Below, in pieces: positions 15,900 through 24,199 of a stretch of DNA of 44,533 nt (position 1 is the first letter of the stretch; each line of letters opens with the position of its first letter). The stretch is from the NCBI RefSeq assembly GCF_900197875.1, contig NZ_FZMO01000246.1, positions 1-44,533 of the forward strand, read 5' to 3'. Below the pieces are notes generated by a model that ran no database searches, was not told the origin of the DNA, and saw only the letters and a list, made by a program, of their open reading frames with translations. The position numbers and the translations under genes were made by a program. This DNA is from Frankia canadensis. GTDB taxonomy: Bacteria; Actinomycetota; Actinomycetes; Frankiales; Frankiaceae.

Positions 15900-17132
15900 A
15901 TGAACCGGTTACGACGCGTCACCGCGGGTGGGATCGCTGTCTGTGCCGCAGCTGTCGCCATGACCGCCTGCGGCAGCAGCGGATCGGGGGGTACGACGGC
16001 CAAACCGAAGGACGCGATCGTCCTCACCGTGATCATTCCCACCGTCTCCAAGCCCCCGACCCTCCCGTACGTCACCTCCGCGGTGAAGGCGGCCGCAGCG
16101 GCTGTCAACGCCAAGGGCGGGATCAGCGGCAAGCAGATCGAGATCAAGGTCTGCAACGAGAACAACAACCCGAACGACGCGACCAAGTGCGCGCGCCAGG
16201 CGGTGAGCGACCACTCGGTCGCCGTGGTCGGATCGTTCTCCACCTCGGGCAGCCAGGTCACGTCGATCCTGGCCAAGGCGGGAATTCCGCTGGTCGGCTT
16301 CGGCGCCATCACACCGGGTGACTACGCCTGCGCCACGTGCTACAACTTCGACGCCGGGAGCACGCTGGCCTTCGCGGGCCTGCCGGGCGCGCTGCGCTCC
16401 CAGGGCGCCAAGACGGTGACCACGGTCACCCTCGACCTCGCCTCCGCCGCGGCGAACGTCTCCGCCGTGGAGCACGCGGCCCAGTCCGCCGGCCTGCAGA
16501 CCACCTCCGCGGTGAAGGTGGGTCTGACCTCGACCGACCTGGCTCCCGCCGTCCAGGCCGTGGAGCAGTCCAAGGCTGACGCGGCCGTGTCGGTCGTGCC
16601 CGCCGAGCTGACCGCCGCCTTCCTCAAGGCAGCCGCCCAGGCCAAGGCGCCGTTCACCGTCGGGGCCGTCGACGGGCAGATCAACTCCGTGCTCTCGCAG
16701 ATCCGCGGCACGCAGGACGACCACCTGCTGGTCGTCAGCGCCTACCCGCCCATCGACGCGGTCGCCACCTACCCGGGCCTCGCCCAGTTCACCACCGAGC
16801 TGCAGGCGCAGGCGAAGACCGGCGACAAGGACGCCGCCACCCGCGACTCCTCCAGCGTGCGGGCCTGGCTGGCCGTGCACGTCGTGGCCCAGGTCGCCGC
16901 CGGCATCACCGGGGACATCACCTCGACGTCGCTGAACGACGCGCTCAAGACCGCCAAGGACATCGACCTGTACGGCATCCTGCCGAAGTGGACCCCGTCC
17001 GCGAAGGGACATGTTCCCGGCTTCGACCGGGTCAGCAACGCCCGCGTCTTCTTCATGCGGCTCAACGACGGCAAGTTCAGCGCCGCGAAGCCGATCGCCG
17101 GCATCGACCTCAACAGCGGAAAGCCGTTCTGA
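15900..17132 (+). CDS. Peripla_BP_6-type solute-binding lipoprotein, without transporter neighbours
   Basis: This 410-residue exported protein has a positively charged N-terminus (MNRLRR), a hydrophobic core and a lipobox VAMTAC, with the lipidated Cys near residue 22. The mature part follows the type I periplasmic-binding fold used for branched-chain amino acids, amides and aromatic acids, with segments such as GGISGKQIEI and FSTSGSQVTSILAKAGIPLV. No LivHMGF-like permease or ATPase genes are adjacent. It may serve a transporter encoded elsewhere, or a sensor. It sits next to an aromatic/terpenoid-type catabolic set, so an aromatic or cyclic acid ligand is possible. ATG 15900 follows a GGGGG stretch; the in-frame codon at 15861 is less likely. 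Confidence 0.85.
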   Translation: MNRLRRVTAGGIAVCAAAVAMTACGSSGSGGTTAKPKDAIVLTVIIPTVSKPPTLPYVTSAVKAAAAAVNAKGGISGKQIEIKVCNENNNPNDATKCARQAVSDHSVAVVGSFSTSGSQVTSILAKAGIPLVGFGAITPGDYACATCYNFDAGSTLAFAGLPGALRSQGAKTVTTVTLDLASAAANVSAVEHAAQSAGLQTTSAVKVGLTSTDLAPAVQAVEQSKADAAVSVVPAELTAAFLKAAAQAKAPFTVGAVDGQINSVLSQIRGTQDDHLLVVSAYPPIDAVATYPGLAQFTTELQAQAKTGDKDAATRDSSSVRAWLAVHVVAQVAAGITGDITSTSLNDALKTAKDIDLYGILPKWTPSAKGHVPGFDRVSNARVFFMRLNDGKFSAAKPIAGIDLNSGKPF

Positions 17133-17168
17133 CCCGTAAGGAACGCTGACGCCCGCCACGTCACCGAC

Positions 17169-17203
17169 GGCCGGGCGGGGGGCTGATCGCCCTCCGCCCG
17201 GCC
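17169..17203. terminator. Stem-loop terminator between convergent genes
   Basis: GGCCGGGCGGGGGGC (17169-17183) pairs with 17189-17203 at 14 of 15 positions around a 5-base loop. It lies between the solute-binding protein gene (ending 17132) and the CoA-ligase gene (ending 17248 on the other strand). Confidence 0.75.
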
Positions 17204-17247
17204 GCTCGTCATATCCCAGGAGCCCTGCCCCGCAGAAACGTCGCCCC

Positions 17248-18594
17248 TCAGGACTTCGCGACGCGGGGGACCTTCGCCGCCGAGCCGCGACGCAGCAACT
17301 GGTCCGCCGTCTCCGGCAGGAGATCGACAAGATCAGCGGGAATCCCCAGTCTGCTCGACAACGACGCCGTCAGCCGCCGACACAGATCCGCCAGATCAAC
17401 CTCGCCACTGTCCTCAAATCCCACCCGCACCCGCAACCGCTCGACCTCACGCTGCGGCCGGATGATCTGGAACAGACCGGTCTCCGTCTCCTCCTCCTGC
17501 TCGACGATCGACCACACCTCGTGCGGCAGGACCGCACGACCCGCCACCACCGTCTCATCCCCCGCACGCCCCAGGACCCACATCCGCGGCGAGGTCCGCC
17601 CACACCCACAGGTCTCCCGCGTCAGACGCACAAGATCATCGGTACGGTACCGGATCAACGGATAGACGTCGTTGTCCAGCGCGGTCACCACCAGCTCACC
17701 GACCTCCCCGTCCCCCACCGCCCGCCCGTCGGCGTCGAGCACCTCCACCAACGTCTCATCCCAGTTCAGGTGATAGCCGTCGTGCTCCCCGCACTCCCAC
17801 GCCAGACCCGTGTCACCCGCACTCGTGTACACCCACAGCTTCAGACCCCACTCCGAGGTCAGTTTCTCCCGCATCCGCGCGCCCAACGGCTCCCCGGCGA
17901 AACCAACACCGACGAAGGAACTCATCAGCTCCCGCATATCCACACCACGGTGCGCCAACCGCTCCAACTCGACCAGATGCGGACTCATCAACTGCGCATA
18001 CGTCGGACGATACCGGCGGATCACCTCCGCCACCTCATCCCAGTTCCCCATCCACGTGTCCACCAGAAGCGGCACCGCACCCAGGGCGCGAAAGCCGTCC
18101 TCCAGATAACCGCGTAACCCGGCGGGGTTGCACAGCACCGTGTCCCCGGGGCGCACCCCCAGTTCCCACAGCGACCGCAGGTAGCACGCCGTGAGCGGCG
18201 AGCAGACCTGACCGGGCCACTGCTCCACGAAGAACGTCGGATCGCCCGTCGTCCCCGAACTCGCCGTCACCGTCGTGACGTCGGACGGATCGACCGTCAG
18301 CAGGCCACCGAAACCGTCACCGGTCCGGTCCCGCCACGCACGGATCGCATCCTTGCTCATGAACGGCACCCGGGTCTCGAAGTCCTCCCACGAGGCGATG
18401 TCACCAGGCGAGATCCCCGCGGCACCGAAGGACTCCCGATAGAACGCCGACCGCTCCTGCGCCAGGCGCGAGAGCTCGACGGCCCGCCGCAGCTGCACCT
18501 CGCGAATCCGCTCTGCCGACGCGGTCTCCCTCTCCGGCTCCAGCAGCCGGCTTCCCGGCGACGACTCCACGGGCGAGGAACTGACAGCAGTCAC
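17248..18594 (-). CDS. Phenylacetate-CoA ligase (PaaK)-like adenylate-forming enzyme
   Basis: This 448-residue member of the ANL superfamily is most like PaaK-type aryl-CoA ligases. It has the P-loop SSGTTGDPTFF, the adenylate-binding stretch YTSAGDTGLAWECGEHDG and the hinge-region RYRTDDLV. It should activate a carboxylic acid with ATP and CoA. The neighbourhood of ring-oxidising enzymes suggests an aromatic or cyclic acid substrate rather than a fatty acid, but the substrate is not readable. GTG 18594 is chosen for the AAGGGG about 9 bases upstream. The stretch from 18648 looks non-coding. Confidence 0.82.
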   Translation of the reverse strand: MTAVSSSPVESSPGSRLLEPERETASAERIREVQLRRAVELSRLAQERSAFYRESFGAAGISPGDIASWEDFETRVPFMSKDAIRAWRDRTGDGFGGLLTVDPSDVTTVTASSGTTGDPTFFVEQWPGQVCSPLTACYLRSLWELGVRPGDTVLCNPAGLRGYLEDGFRALGAVPLLVDTWMGNWDEVAEVIRRYRPTYAQLMSPHLVELERLAHRGVDMRELMSSFVGVGFAGEPLGARMREKLTSEWGLKLWVYTSAGDTGLAWECGEHDGYHLNWDETLVEVLDADGRAVGDGEVGELVVTALDNDVYPLIRYRTDDLVRLTRETCGCGRTSPRMWVLGRAGDETVVAGRAVLPHEVWSIVEQEEETETGLFQIIRPQREVERLRVRVGFEDSGEVDLADLCRRLTASLSSRLGIPADLVDLLPETADQLLRRGSAAKVPRVAKS

Positions 18595-18708
18595 GGCGTG
18601 TGACCCCCTTGGAGGTGTGTGGCGTGCGACCCGGAGGATGCCAGGCACGAGTTTTCCAGACGATGCCGCCTCGAGCGCGCCCTGGCGAACCGGGGCAAGG
18701 CCGTCGGA

Positions 18709-18900
18709 TCAGCCGGTGCGCAGCAGAGCCGCCAGGTCGACCTTGCGGATCTTGCCCATCGCGGTCCGCGGGAACTGTTCGAGGACACGCCATCGCCGAG
18801 GCACCTTGAACGATGCCAGGTACGCGCGGGCGAAGGCTTCGAGCTCCTCCTCGTCGATCGTCCGCCCCGGGGCCGGCTGCGCCGGCGACCGGCGACGCAT
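18709..18900 (-). pseudogene. C-terminal fragment of an acyl-CoA synthetase
   Basis: Some 60 codons read IDEEELEAFARAYLASFKVP and then PRTAMGKIRKVDLAALL, which is the mobile C-terminal domain of AMP-forming acyl-CoA synthetases including the catalytic Lys (in AMGKI). The adenylation domain, normally about 400 residues, is absent. It lies upstream of the PaaK-like gene on the same strand, so a tandem ligase gene appears to have been deleted down to this stump. Confidence 0.7.
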
Positions 18901-18975
18901 GGCGACAAAAATGACTCCGTGTGATCATGAAGCCCGCCTCGCGTGGCGACGGCGGGCGCCCGGGAGCAGGCGCCG

Positions 18976-19998
18976 TCAGGCCCCGCTCGGCGCCGGGGAC
19001 GCCGGCACCGGATGCGCTTCGGTGATCGGGTACCAGCGCCGGCACCACCGGCGCAGGTCACCGAACAGCTGGCCCTCGACGGTGGCCAGGGCGGGCGGGT
19101 CCTCATAGCGCTGGTGCGACCAGATGACGATGTCGTTCTTCAGCTGGGCGGTGGCCGCCCTCATCCGCCGGTCGAGCACGCCCGGCTCGTCGTCACCGTC
19201 GCGGCGTTCCAGCCAGACGGTCTGGAACATGGTGCTGGTCCGGTCGTCGATCGGCGTGGTGGCGAGCAGGATGACGGTGTTGTCATGCCCGGACAGTGCC
19301 GTGTAGGACAGTCCGATGCCCGCCTGCACGATCGACAGCGTGTCCCCGTCGTGGCTGTTCGGGTCCCAGGCGGTCCATCTGCGGCCGAAGCCGAGCTGGA
19401 TGAACCACCGGTCCTCGTCGCTGCCCTGGCGCAACGCCACCGGGATGTCGCGGGTCTCGTGCACGAAGCGGAAGTGCACCGGGTCGGCGGCGTTCTCCGC
19501 CACGGTCTGGGGAAGGATCGTCACGTCGTCGTAGCGCACGAGCCCCCGCGGCGTCGCCGGATGGAAGGGCAGGTCACGGACGTGCTCCGCGACCTCGGTG
19601 AAGATGTGCGGCACCTCGCGCCCCGGCGGGCGGCCCGTGGCGTCGTGCCAGACGAACACGCACTCGTCCCGTTCGATCACCGGCCAGGCGGTCAGCTGCC
19701 GGCTGGTGTTGGGCCGGTCCTGGTACGGGATGTGGGTGTTGCGCCCCTCGCCGTTCCAGCGCCAGCCGTGGAACGGACAGACGACGCAGTCGCCGGCCAC
19801 GGTGCCCCCGTAACCCAGGTGGCCGCCGAGGTGGCGACAGTAGGCGTCGAGTACCCGCACCACGCCGTCCTCACCCCGATAGGCGACGAGGTCCTGACCG
19901 AAGTAGCGCAGCGGCTTCACGCCACCTAAGGGCAGCTCCGAGGACCAGGCGACCTGGAACCAGCCGGACGGCCTCATCGTTGGTCGTAACTGCTGCAT
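18976..19998 (-). CDS. Rieske non-haem iron oxygenase, KshA-like
   Basis: This is a 340-residue terminal oxygenase. The Rieske [2Fe-2S] motif is CRH (Cys54, His56), 17 residues, then CPFH (Cys74, His77). The mononuclear iron site is ENAADPVHFRFVH, with His175 and His180 as ligands and Asn169/Asp172 as the electron-bridge region. Length and motif spacing are closest to KshA-type monooxygenases (3-ketosteroid 9-alpha-hydroxylase) and related ring hydroxylases. It needs a separate reductase, and none is in the window. The ATG 19998 start has GGAGG at a good distance. It overlaps the 3' end of the upstream TetR gene by 25 bases, so the two are probably co-transcribed. Confidence 0.88.
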   Translation of the reverse strand: MQQLRPTMRPSGWFQVAWSSELPLGGVKPLRYFGQDLVAYRGEDGVVRVLDAYCRHLGGHLGYGGTVAGDCVVCPFHGWRWNGEGRNTHIPYQDRPNTSRQLTAWPVIERDECVFVWHDATGRPPGREVPHIFTEVAEHVRDLPFHPATPRGLVRYDDVTILPQTVAENAADPVHFRFVHETRDIPVALRQGSDEDRWFIQLGFGRRWTAWDPNSHDGDTLSIVQAGIGLSYTALSGHDNTVILLATTPIDDRTSTMFQTVWLERRDGDDEPGVLDRRMRAATAQLKNDIVIWSHQRYEDPPALATVEGQLFGDLRRWCRRWYPITEAHPVPASPAPSGA

Positions 19999-20609
19999 GC
20001 GGTGTCCTCCATGTCTCGAAGCGAGGCCGTGTCTTGTAGCGAGGCGAGTGCGCGGACGGTCCGGTCGATCAGCGCCCGGCGCGCGGCCGGTCCCGGCGGA
20101 CGCACGCCGCGGCGGCGGCCCATCGTCCGCATGAGCAGGGCGCCGACGAAGGCGTCGGTCTCCCACGCCGCGTCGACGTCGGCGCCGATCTCCCCCCGTG
20201 CCGCCGCACGTTCGAAGGCGATCCGCACCCCGCGCAGCCGCGGACGGATCGTGCGCGCGAGATACAGCTCCCACAGGTCCGGGTGGCGCGCGGCGTCCGC
20301 ACCGAGACGCAGATGCAGGCCCAGGTTCGGCTGCTCGAGCACCACCAGCAGGTCCTCGGCCAGCAGCAGCAGGTCCCCTCGCAGAGATCCCGTGTCGTGG
20401 CCGGGCGGGGGGTCGGTCCACACGTCGAGGGCGGCGATCACCAGCGAGCGCCAGTCCGGCCAGCGCAACGCGATGCTGGTGCGAGGCACGTTCGCGCGCT
20501 TCGCCACCTGGCGCAGGCTGAACCGGCCCACGCCCTGATCCGCCAGTTCGTCACGAGCCGCCGCGAGCACGCGCTCGTCGTAGGTGGGATCCCGCGGCCG
20601 CCCTGTCAC
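19974..20609 (-). CDS. TetR-family regulator upstream of the Rieske oxygenase
   Basis: This 211-residue protein has an N-terminal TetR DNA-binding domain (about residues 5-55). It shows ERVLAAARDELADQGVGRFS, then the helix-turn-helix LRQVAKRANVPRTSIALRW. The C-terminal helical domain (about 60-195) would bind an unknown ligand. Its 3' end overlaps the Rieske oxygenase gene, so it probably controls that gene and itself. GTG 20609 is preferred over a TTG at 20636 because the extra Arg-rich residues look non-native. The choice is uncertain. Confidence 0.82.
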   Translation of the reverse strand: MTGRPRDPTYDERVLAAARDELADQGVGRFSLRQVAKRANVPRTSIALRWPDWRSLVIAALDVWTDPPPGHDTGSLRGDLLLLAEDLLVVLEQPNLGLHLRLGADAARHPDLWELYLARTIRPRLRGVRIAFERAAARGEIGADVDAAWETDAFVGALLMRTMGRRRGVRPPGPAARRALIDRTVRALASLQDTASLRDMEDTACSSYDQR

Positions 20610-20721
20610 CGCCCCACCCGCCCTTCGTCTCCTCAATCCCCCGGCTCGGGACCCGCCCTTCTAGGCCACTGTGGCACAGAAGTGGCGATGTGAGCAACGC
20701 CGCGCTGCGGCGACGTGCCGC

Positions 20722-21285
20722 CTACCCGTTCAGCCGCTGCCAGGACGCCCAGCGCATGGGCACGGTTCCTCGTCCGACGATGTTGCGTGGCCACCGCGCC
20801 TCGGCCTGCGCGAACGGTCGCTCCGCGACGTCCAGGCCGTAGTAGAGATGGTGGCGCCGGTCGCGGAAGTACCACCGGCCCGCGCGACGCTCGTAGCGAT
20901 CCTCGTACGCGATGGCCTGCCGCAGCCAACGCCCCTCGCCCCCGAGCTCGGCCAGGCAGGAGACCGTGCCCGCGGCGTGATCCGCGTCGGCAAGGTTGAT
21001 CACGTGCCCCGCGATCAGCAGGATGTTGATCGGCGTGGCGCGCAGGTGCTCGGCGAACAGATCCCGCAGGGCCTGCGGCCCGGTCCGCCCCTGCTGGCCC
21101 ACGACGTCCTCGACGAACAGCTCGACCAGGGCATCGAGGTCGCCGGCCGACACCGCCAGCGCGTACCGCGCGGCGAGCTGGCGGATCTCGTCATGGGCGA
21201 TCAGCCGCTCGAGATCACCCATCCCCGACGGAGGATCCGACCGGGCCGGGCCGAAGTGGGGTGTGACGTCATCTTCTCTGGTCAT
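20722..21285 (-). CDS. SnoaL-like (NTF2-fold) protein
   Basis: This 187-residue protein has a SnoaL_4/NTF2-type cone fold (about residues 25-165). The core LERLIAHDEIRQLAARYALA and DLDALVELFVEDVVG is the usual start of this family. The later strands contain RYERRAGRWYFRDRRHHLYY. Members are hydratases, isomerases or cyclases, or small subunits of ring hydroxylases. Here it may act on the substrate of the nearby Rieske oxygenase or P450, but no catalytic role can be assigned from the motifs seen. GGGAGG stands 4 bases before the ATG. Confidence 0.8.
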   Translation of the reverse strand: MTREDDVTPHFGPARSDPPSGMGDLERLIAHDEIRQLAARYALAVSAGDLDALVELFVEDVVGQQGRTGPQALRDLFAEHLRATPINILLIAGHVINLADADHAAGTVSCLAELGGEGRWLRQAIAYEDRYERRAGRWYFRDRRHHLYYGLDVAERPFAQAEARWPRNIVGRGTVPMRWASWQRLNG

Positions 21286-21363
21286 CGAACCTCCCGACTC
21301 GGGGTCGGCCCGCTACCGGCGCGGCCCAGGCCCCCTGCTGCGACTGCGCATATGGGTGACGGG

Positions 21364-21984
21364 TCACGTGGTTGTGGCCGTCAGGACGCGGACCTGGTCG
21401 AGGACAGCCTGTCGGCAGGCCATCACGTCGAGGTTGGGGTCGGTGAACCATTCCCAGGCAACACCTCGGATCATGGTCGTGATGGCGATACTCAGCGACA
21501 CGGGCTCGAGGTCCGGACGGACCGTACCGTCGCGGATGCCCTCCCTCAGATCAGCCTCGATACGTGTCCGAAGCGCGACGTTCTGCTCGTGGATCATAGG
21601 CAGGAGTTCCGGCAGGGACGTCGCCGCCTCGTGGGCGATGACGATATAGGCGCGGATGTTCTCCGCATCGGTGACCAGGCCGTCGAAGAACTTGATGATC
21701 TCGGTCTCGATGCGCCCGACCCCGCGCAGGGTGTCGGGCATCGATGGTGGGCTGCTCTCCCGTACGTGGTCGATGATCGCCGCGAGCAGCTTCGGTTTGG
21801 AGCCGAAGTAGTGGGCGGCCAGGCTCCGGCTGTAGCCGGCACGCTCGCCCAGGTCGGCGAGCGTCATGTTGGAGTAGCCGCCGCCTGCGAGCAGGCGGAC
21901 CGCGGTCTCGAGGATGGCGGCGCGGGCAGCATCGCGCCGCTGCGCCTGCGTACGTCTCGGGCGCCGTGTGCTTGACGTCACCAT
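21364..21984 (-). CDS. TetR-family regulator divergent from the SDR-P450 operon
   Basis: This 206-residue regulator has its DNA-binding domain at about residues 18-65, with AARAAILETAVRLLAGGGYS and TLADLGERAGYSRSLAAHYF as the helix-turn-helix. The remainder is an all-helical ligand-binding domain. It is transcribed away from the SDR gene with only 48 bases between the start codons. That gap holds a 26-bp near-palindrome (21994-22019), the likely operator for both directions. The ligand is probably the substrate or an intermediate of the adjacent oxidative set. Confidence 0.87.
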   Translation of the reverse strand: MVTSSTRRPRRTQAQRRDAARAAILETAVRLLAGGGYSNMTLADLGERAGYSRSLAAHYFGSKPKLLAAIIDHVRESSPPSMPDTLRGVGRIETEIIKFFDGLVTDAENIRAYIVIAHEAATSLPELLPMIHEQNVALRTRIEADLREGIRDGTVRPDLEPVSLSIAITTMIRGVAWEWFTDPNLDVMACRQAVLDQVRVLTATTT

Positions 21985-21993
21985 CGCTCCATG

Positions 21994-22019
21994 TTACTTG
22001 TTGGACGTCTGACTAGTAA
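21994..22019. promoter_or_regulatory. Predicted TetR operator (26-bp near-palindrome)
   Basis: TTACT at the left end, AGTAA at the right end and GACGTC at the centre make a palindrome that matches its own reverse complement at 20 of 26 positions. It fills most of the gap between the divergent TetR and SDR starts, so binding would block both promoters. Confidence 0.6.
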
Positions 22020-22032
22020 ATGGGGAGATGCC

Positions 22033-22872
22033 GTGGACGACATGAAGGTCGGCGTTGTCACCGGGGCGGCGAGCGGGCTGGGGCTCGGGCTGGCGTCCAG
22101 CCTCGTGGACCGGGGCATGAACGTGGTGATCGCCGACATCAACGGCGACGCACTCGCGCAGGCGGAGAAACGTCTTCAGACGGACGGCGTGGAGATCCTC
22201 GCCGTCCGGACGGACGTGACCAAGGCCGATGACGTCGCGGCCCTTGCCGGCAGGACCCGCGACAGGTTCGGCCGTGTCGACGTCGTCTGCCTGAACGCCG
22301 GGGTGTCACTGCGGGGCCGCGCCTGGGAACTGACGGTCGACGACTGGCGCTGGATCTACGACGTCAACGTGTTCGGTGTCGTCCACGGGATCCGCAGTTT
22401 CGTCCCGGGGCTCCTGGAGACGGGCGGGGGGCACGTCCTCATCACCGCGTCGAACAGCGCCGTCACGGTCCTTCCGGCGTTGGCGCCCTACGTGTCCAGC
22501 AAGCACGCCGTGCTCGCGGCCGCCGAAGTCCTGCAGCATGATCTCGTCGAGGTCGGTTCCGACGTGCGGGTGTCGGTCGTTCTGCCGGGCGCCATCCGTT
22601 CGGGTATGGCGGACGCGGTCCTCAACCGCCCGGCCGACTACGGCAGCGCGCGGGTGGACGAGAAGATCCGACAGGCGAGCCACGCCTTCCTCGACCGTTA
22701 TGGGATGGACCCGCGCGTCATGGCGGATGACGTCCTGCGAAGCGCCCTCGACGAGCATTCCTTCTGCATCTTCACCCATCCGGCCGACGTCGCGACGCTT
22801 ACCGCGCACACCGAAGCGCTCCGCGAAGGCCGGTTACCGAACGTCGTCTCTCACGTCATCCAGGAGAACTGA
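22033..22872 (+). CDS. Short-chain dehydrogenase/reductase (classical SDR)
   Basis: This is a 279-residue NAD(P)-dependent oxidoreductase. It has TGAASGLG for cofactor binding (about residues 10-17), the NAG motif in CLNAGVS, a catalytic Ser in TASNSA and YVSSK (Tyr-x-x-x-Lys). An acidic residue after the second strand (VVIADING) favours NAD over NADP. GTG 22033 has GGGGAG 5 bases upstream. It is the first gene of an SDR-P450-LLM-SDR run and its stop codon overlaps the P450 start. It probably oxidises an alcohol made by the P450, but the substrate is unknown. Confidence 0.87.
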   Translation: MDDMKVGVVTGAASGLGLGLASSLVDRGMNVVIADINGDALAQAEKRLQTDGVEILAVRTDVTKADDVAALAGRTRDRFGRVDVVCLNAGVSLRGRAWELTVDDWRWIYDVNVFGVVHGIRSFVPGLLETGGGHVLITASNSAVTVLPALAPYVSSKHAVLAAAEVLQHDLVEVGSDVRVSVVLPGAIRSGMADAVLNRPADYGSARVDEKIRQASHAFLDRYGMDPRVMADDVLRSALDEHSFCIFTHPADVATLTAHTEALREGRLPNVVSHVIQEN

Positions 22873-24125
22873 TGAGCACTGACACTGTCTCGTCAACCGA
22901 CGCCGAGGCGCGCGCTCGCGCCGCTGGCGTGCCGGTCATAGACTTTGACCCGGAATGCGATCCGAGGTTCAAGGACGATCCCCTCGGCACCATCCTGGCA
23001 GGGCAGCAGGTCGGCGACATCTTCTACAGCACCGCGGCGCGCGGCTTCTGGGTCATCACCCGCCACGAGCTGTTCAGGGAGATCAGCCAGGCCACGGACC
23101 GCTACTCCAACCGCGAGACGTTCACCTTCTACCGGGACCCACCCGACGTGTTCCAGATGCCGGCGAACCTGGATCCGCCGGATCATACGAAGGTACGCAG
23201 GCTGCTCATGCCGCTGCTGTCGCCCGCCGCGGTGAAAAGGCTCGAGTCGCGCGCCCGGGCGTCCGTCGCGAGGATCGCGGACGAGGTCGCCGAGCGAGGC
23301 AGCTGCGACTTCATGGCTGACGTGGCGCTGCGCATTCCGGCCGAGGTCTTCCTCGAGCACATGGGACTTCCGCTCTCGCGCGCCGACGAGATCATCGCCA
23401 CCCGGCTGCTGCCGGGAAAGCTCAACGCCAGCAACGACCCGGGTGGCGTGCAGCTCAAGGCCGCGGTCGCCGCGGTACGCGCCATGTTCGAGGAGGTGCT
23501 CGCCGAGCGCCGCCGCCAGCCGGCCGATGACATCCCGACCTATCTGCTGTCCCAGGAACTCGACGGCCGGCCCCTCACCGACCAGGAGATCCTTCAGCTG
23601 TGCCACACGCTGCTCGGCACCTCGCTGGGGACGACGGCGTCGACGATGGCGTTCCTGTTCAAACGGCTCGCCGAGGACCCGGCGTTGCGCCACAGCGCCA
23701 CCAGTACGCCGGAGATGGTCGGGGGCCTGGTCGACGAGGCCCTGCGGAACTTCCCGGCGATCCCCCTGCTCGCCCGGACCGTGCGCGCCGATGTCGACTT
23801 CCACGGGATTCCGTGGAAGGAAGGCGACCGACTCCTGCTTCTGCTCGCGGCGGCCAACGCCGACCAGGACGCGTTCCCGTCCCCGGAGCAGTTCGATCCG
23901 CAGCGCACGCCGAACCGTCACGTCGCCTTTGGCCTGGGACCACACCGGTGCGCCGGCGCCCACCTCGCCGGTATGGAACTGCGCGTGCTCGTCGAGGAAT
24001 GGCACCGCCGCATTCCCGACTACCACCTCGGCGATCTGTCCGACCTCACCCACGAGGTGTCGGTCGCGGTCCGCATGACGACCCTGCCGCTCGTGATCGA
24101 CTCGCCCGCGCCCTCGTTCTCCTGA
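22872..24125 (+). CDS. Cytochrome P450 with an atypical I-helix
   Basis: This is a 417-residue soluble bacterial P450. The haem-binding loop FGLGPHRCAG places the ligand at Cys360, the ExxR motif is EALR and the C-helix DPPDHTKVRR is normal. The I-helix reads LGTSLGTTAST where most P450s have (A/G)GxDT, so the acidic residue of the acid-alcohol pair is Gly. This may change proton delivery or indicate an unusual reaction. It overlaps the upstream SDR stop by one base (TGATG) and is therefore translationally coupled. A ferredoxin and reductase must come from elsewhere. Confidence 0.9.
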   Translation: MSTDTVSSTDAEARARAAGVPVIDFDPECDPRFKDDPLGTILAGQQVGDIFYSTAARGFWVITRHELFREISQATDRYSNRETFTFYRDPPDVFQMPANLDPPDHTKVRRLLMPLLSPAAVKRLESRARASVARIADEVAERGSCDFMADVALRIPAEVFLEHMGLPLSRADEIIATRLLPGKLNASNDPGGVQLKAAVAAVRAMFEEVLAERRRQPADDIPTYLLSQELDGRPLTDQEILQLCHTLLGTSLGTTASTMAFLFKRLAEDPALRHSATSTPEMVGGLVDEALRNFPAIPLLARTVRADVDFHGIPWKEGDRLLLLLAAANADQDAFPSPEQFDPQRTPNRHVAFGLGPHRCAGAHLAGMELRVLVEEWHRRIPDYHLGDLSDLTHEVSVAVRMTTLPLVIDSPAPSFS

Positions 24126-24199
24126 GCCGGCAGAACAACCGCACCGCGGCCGCGGAAGCCGGCCACCAACAATCACCATGACTGCAAGGAGAAACACCT

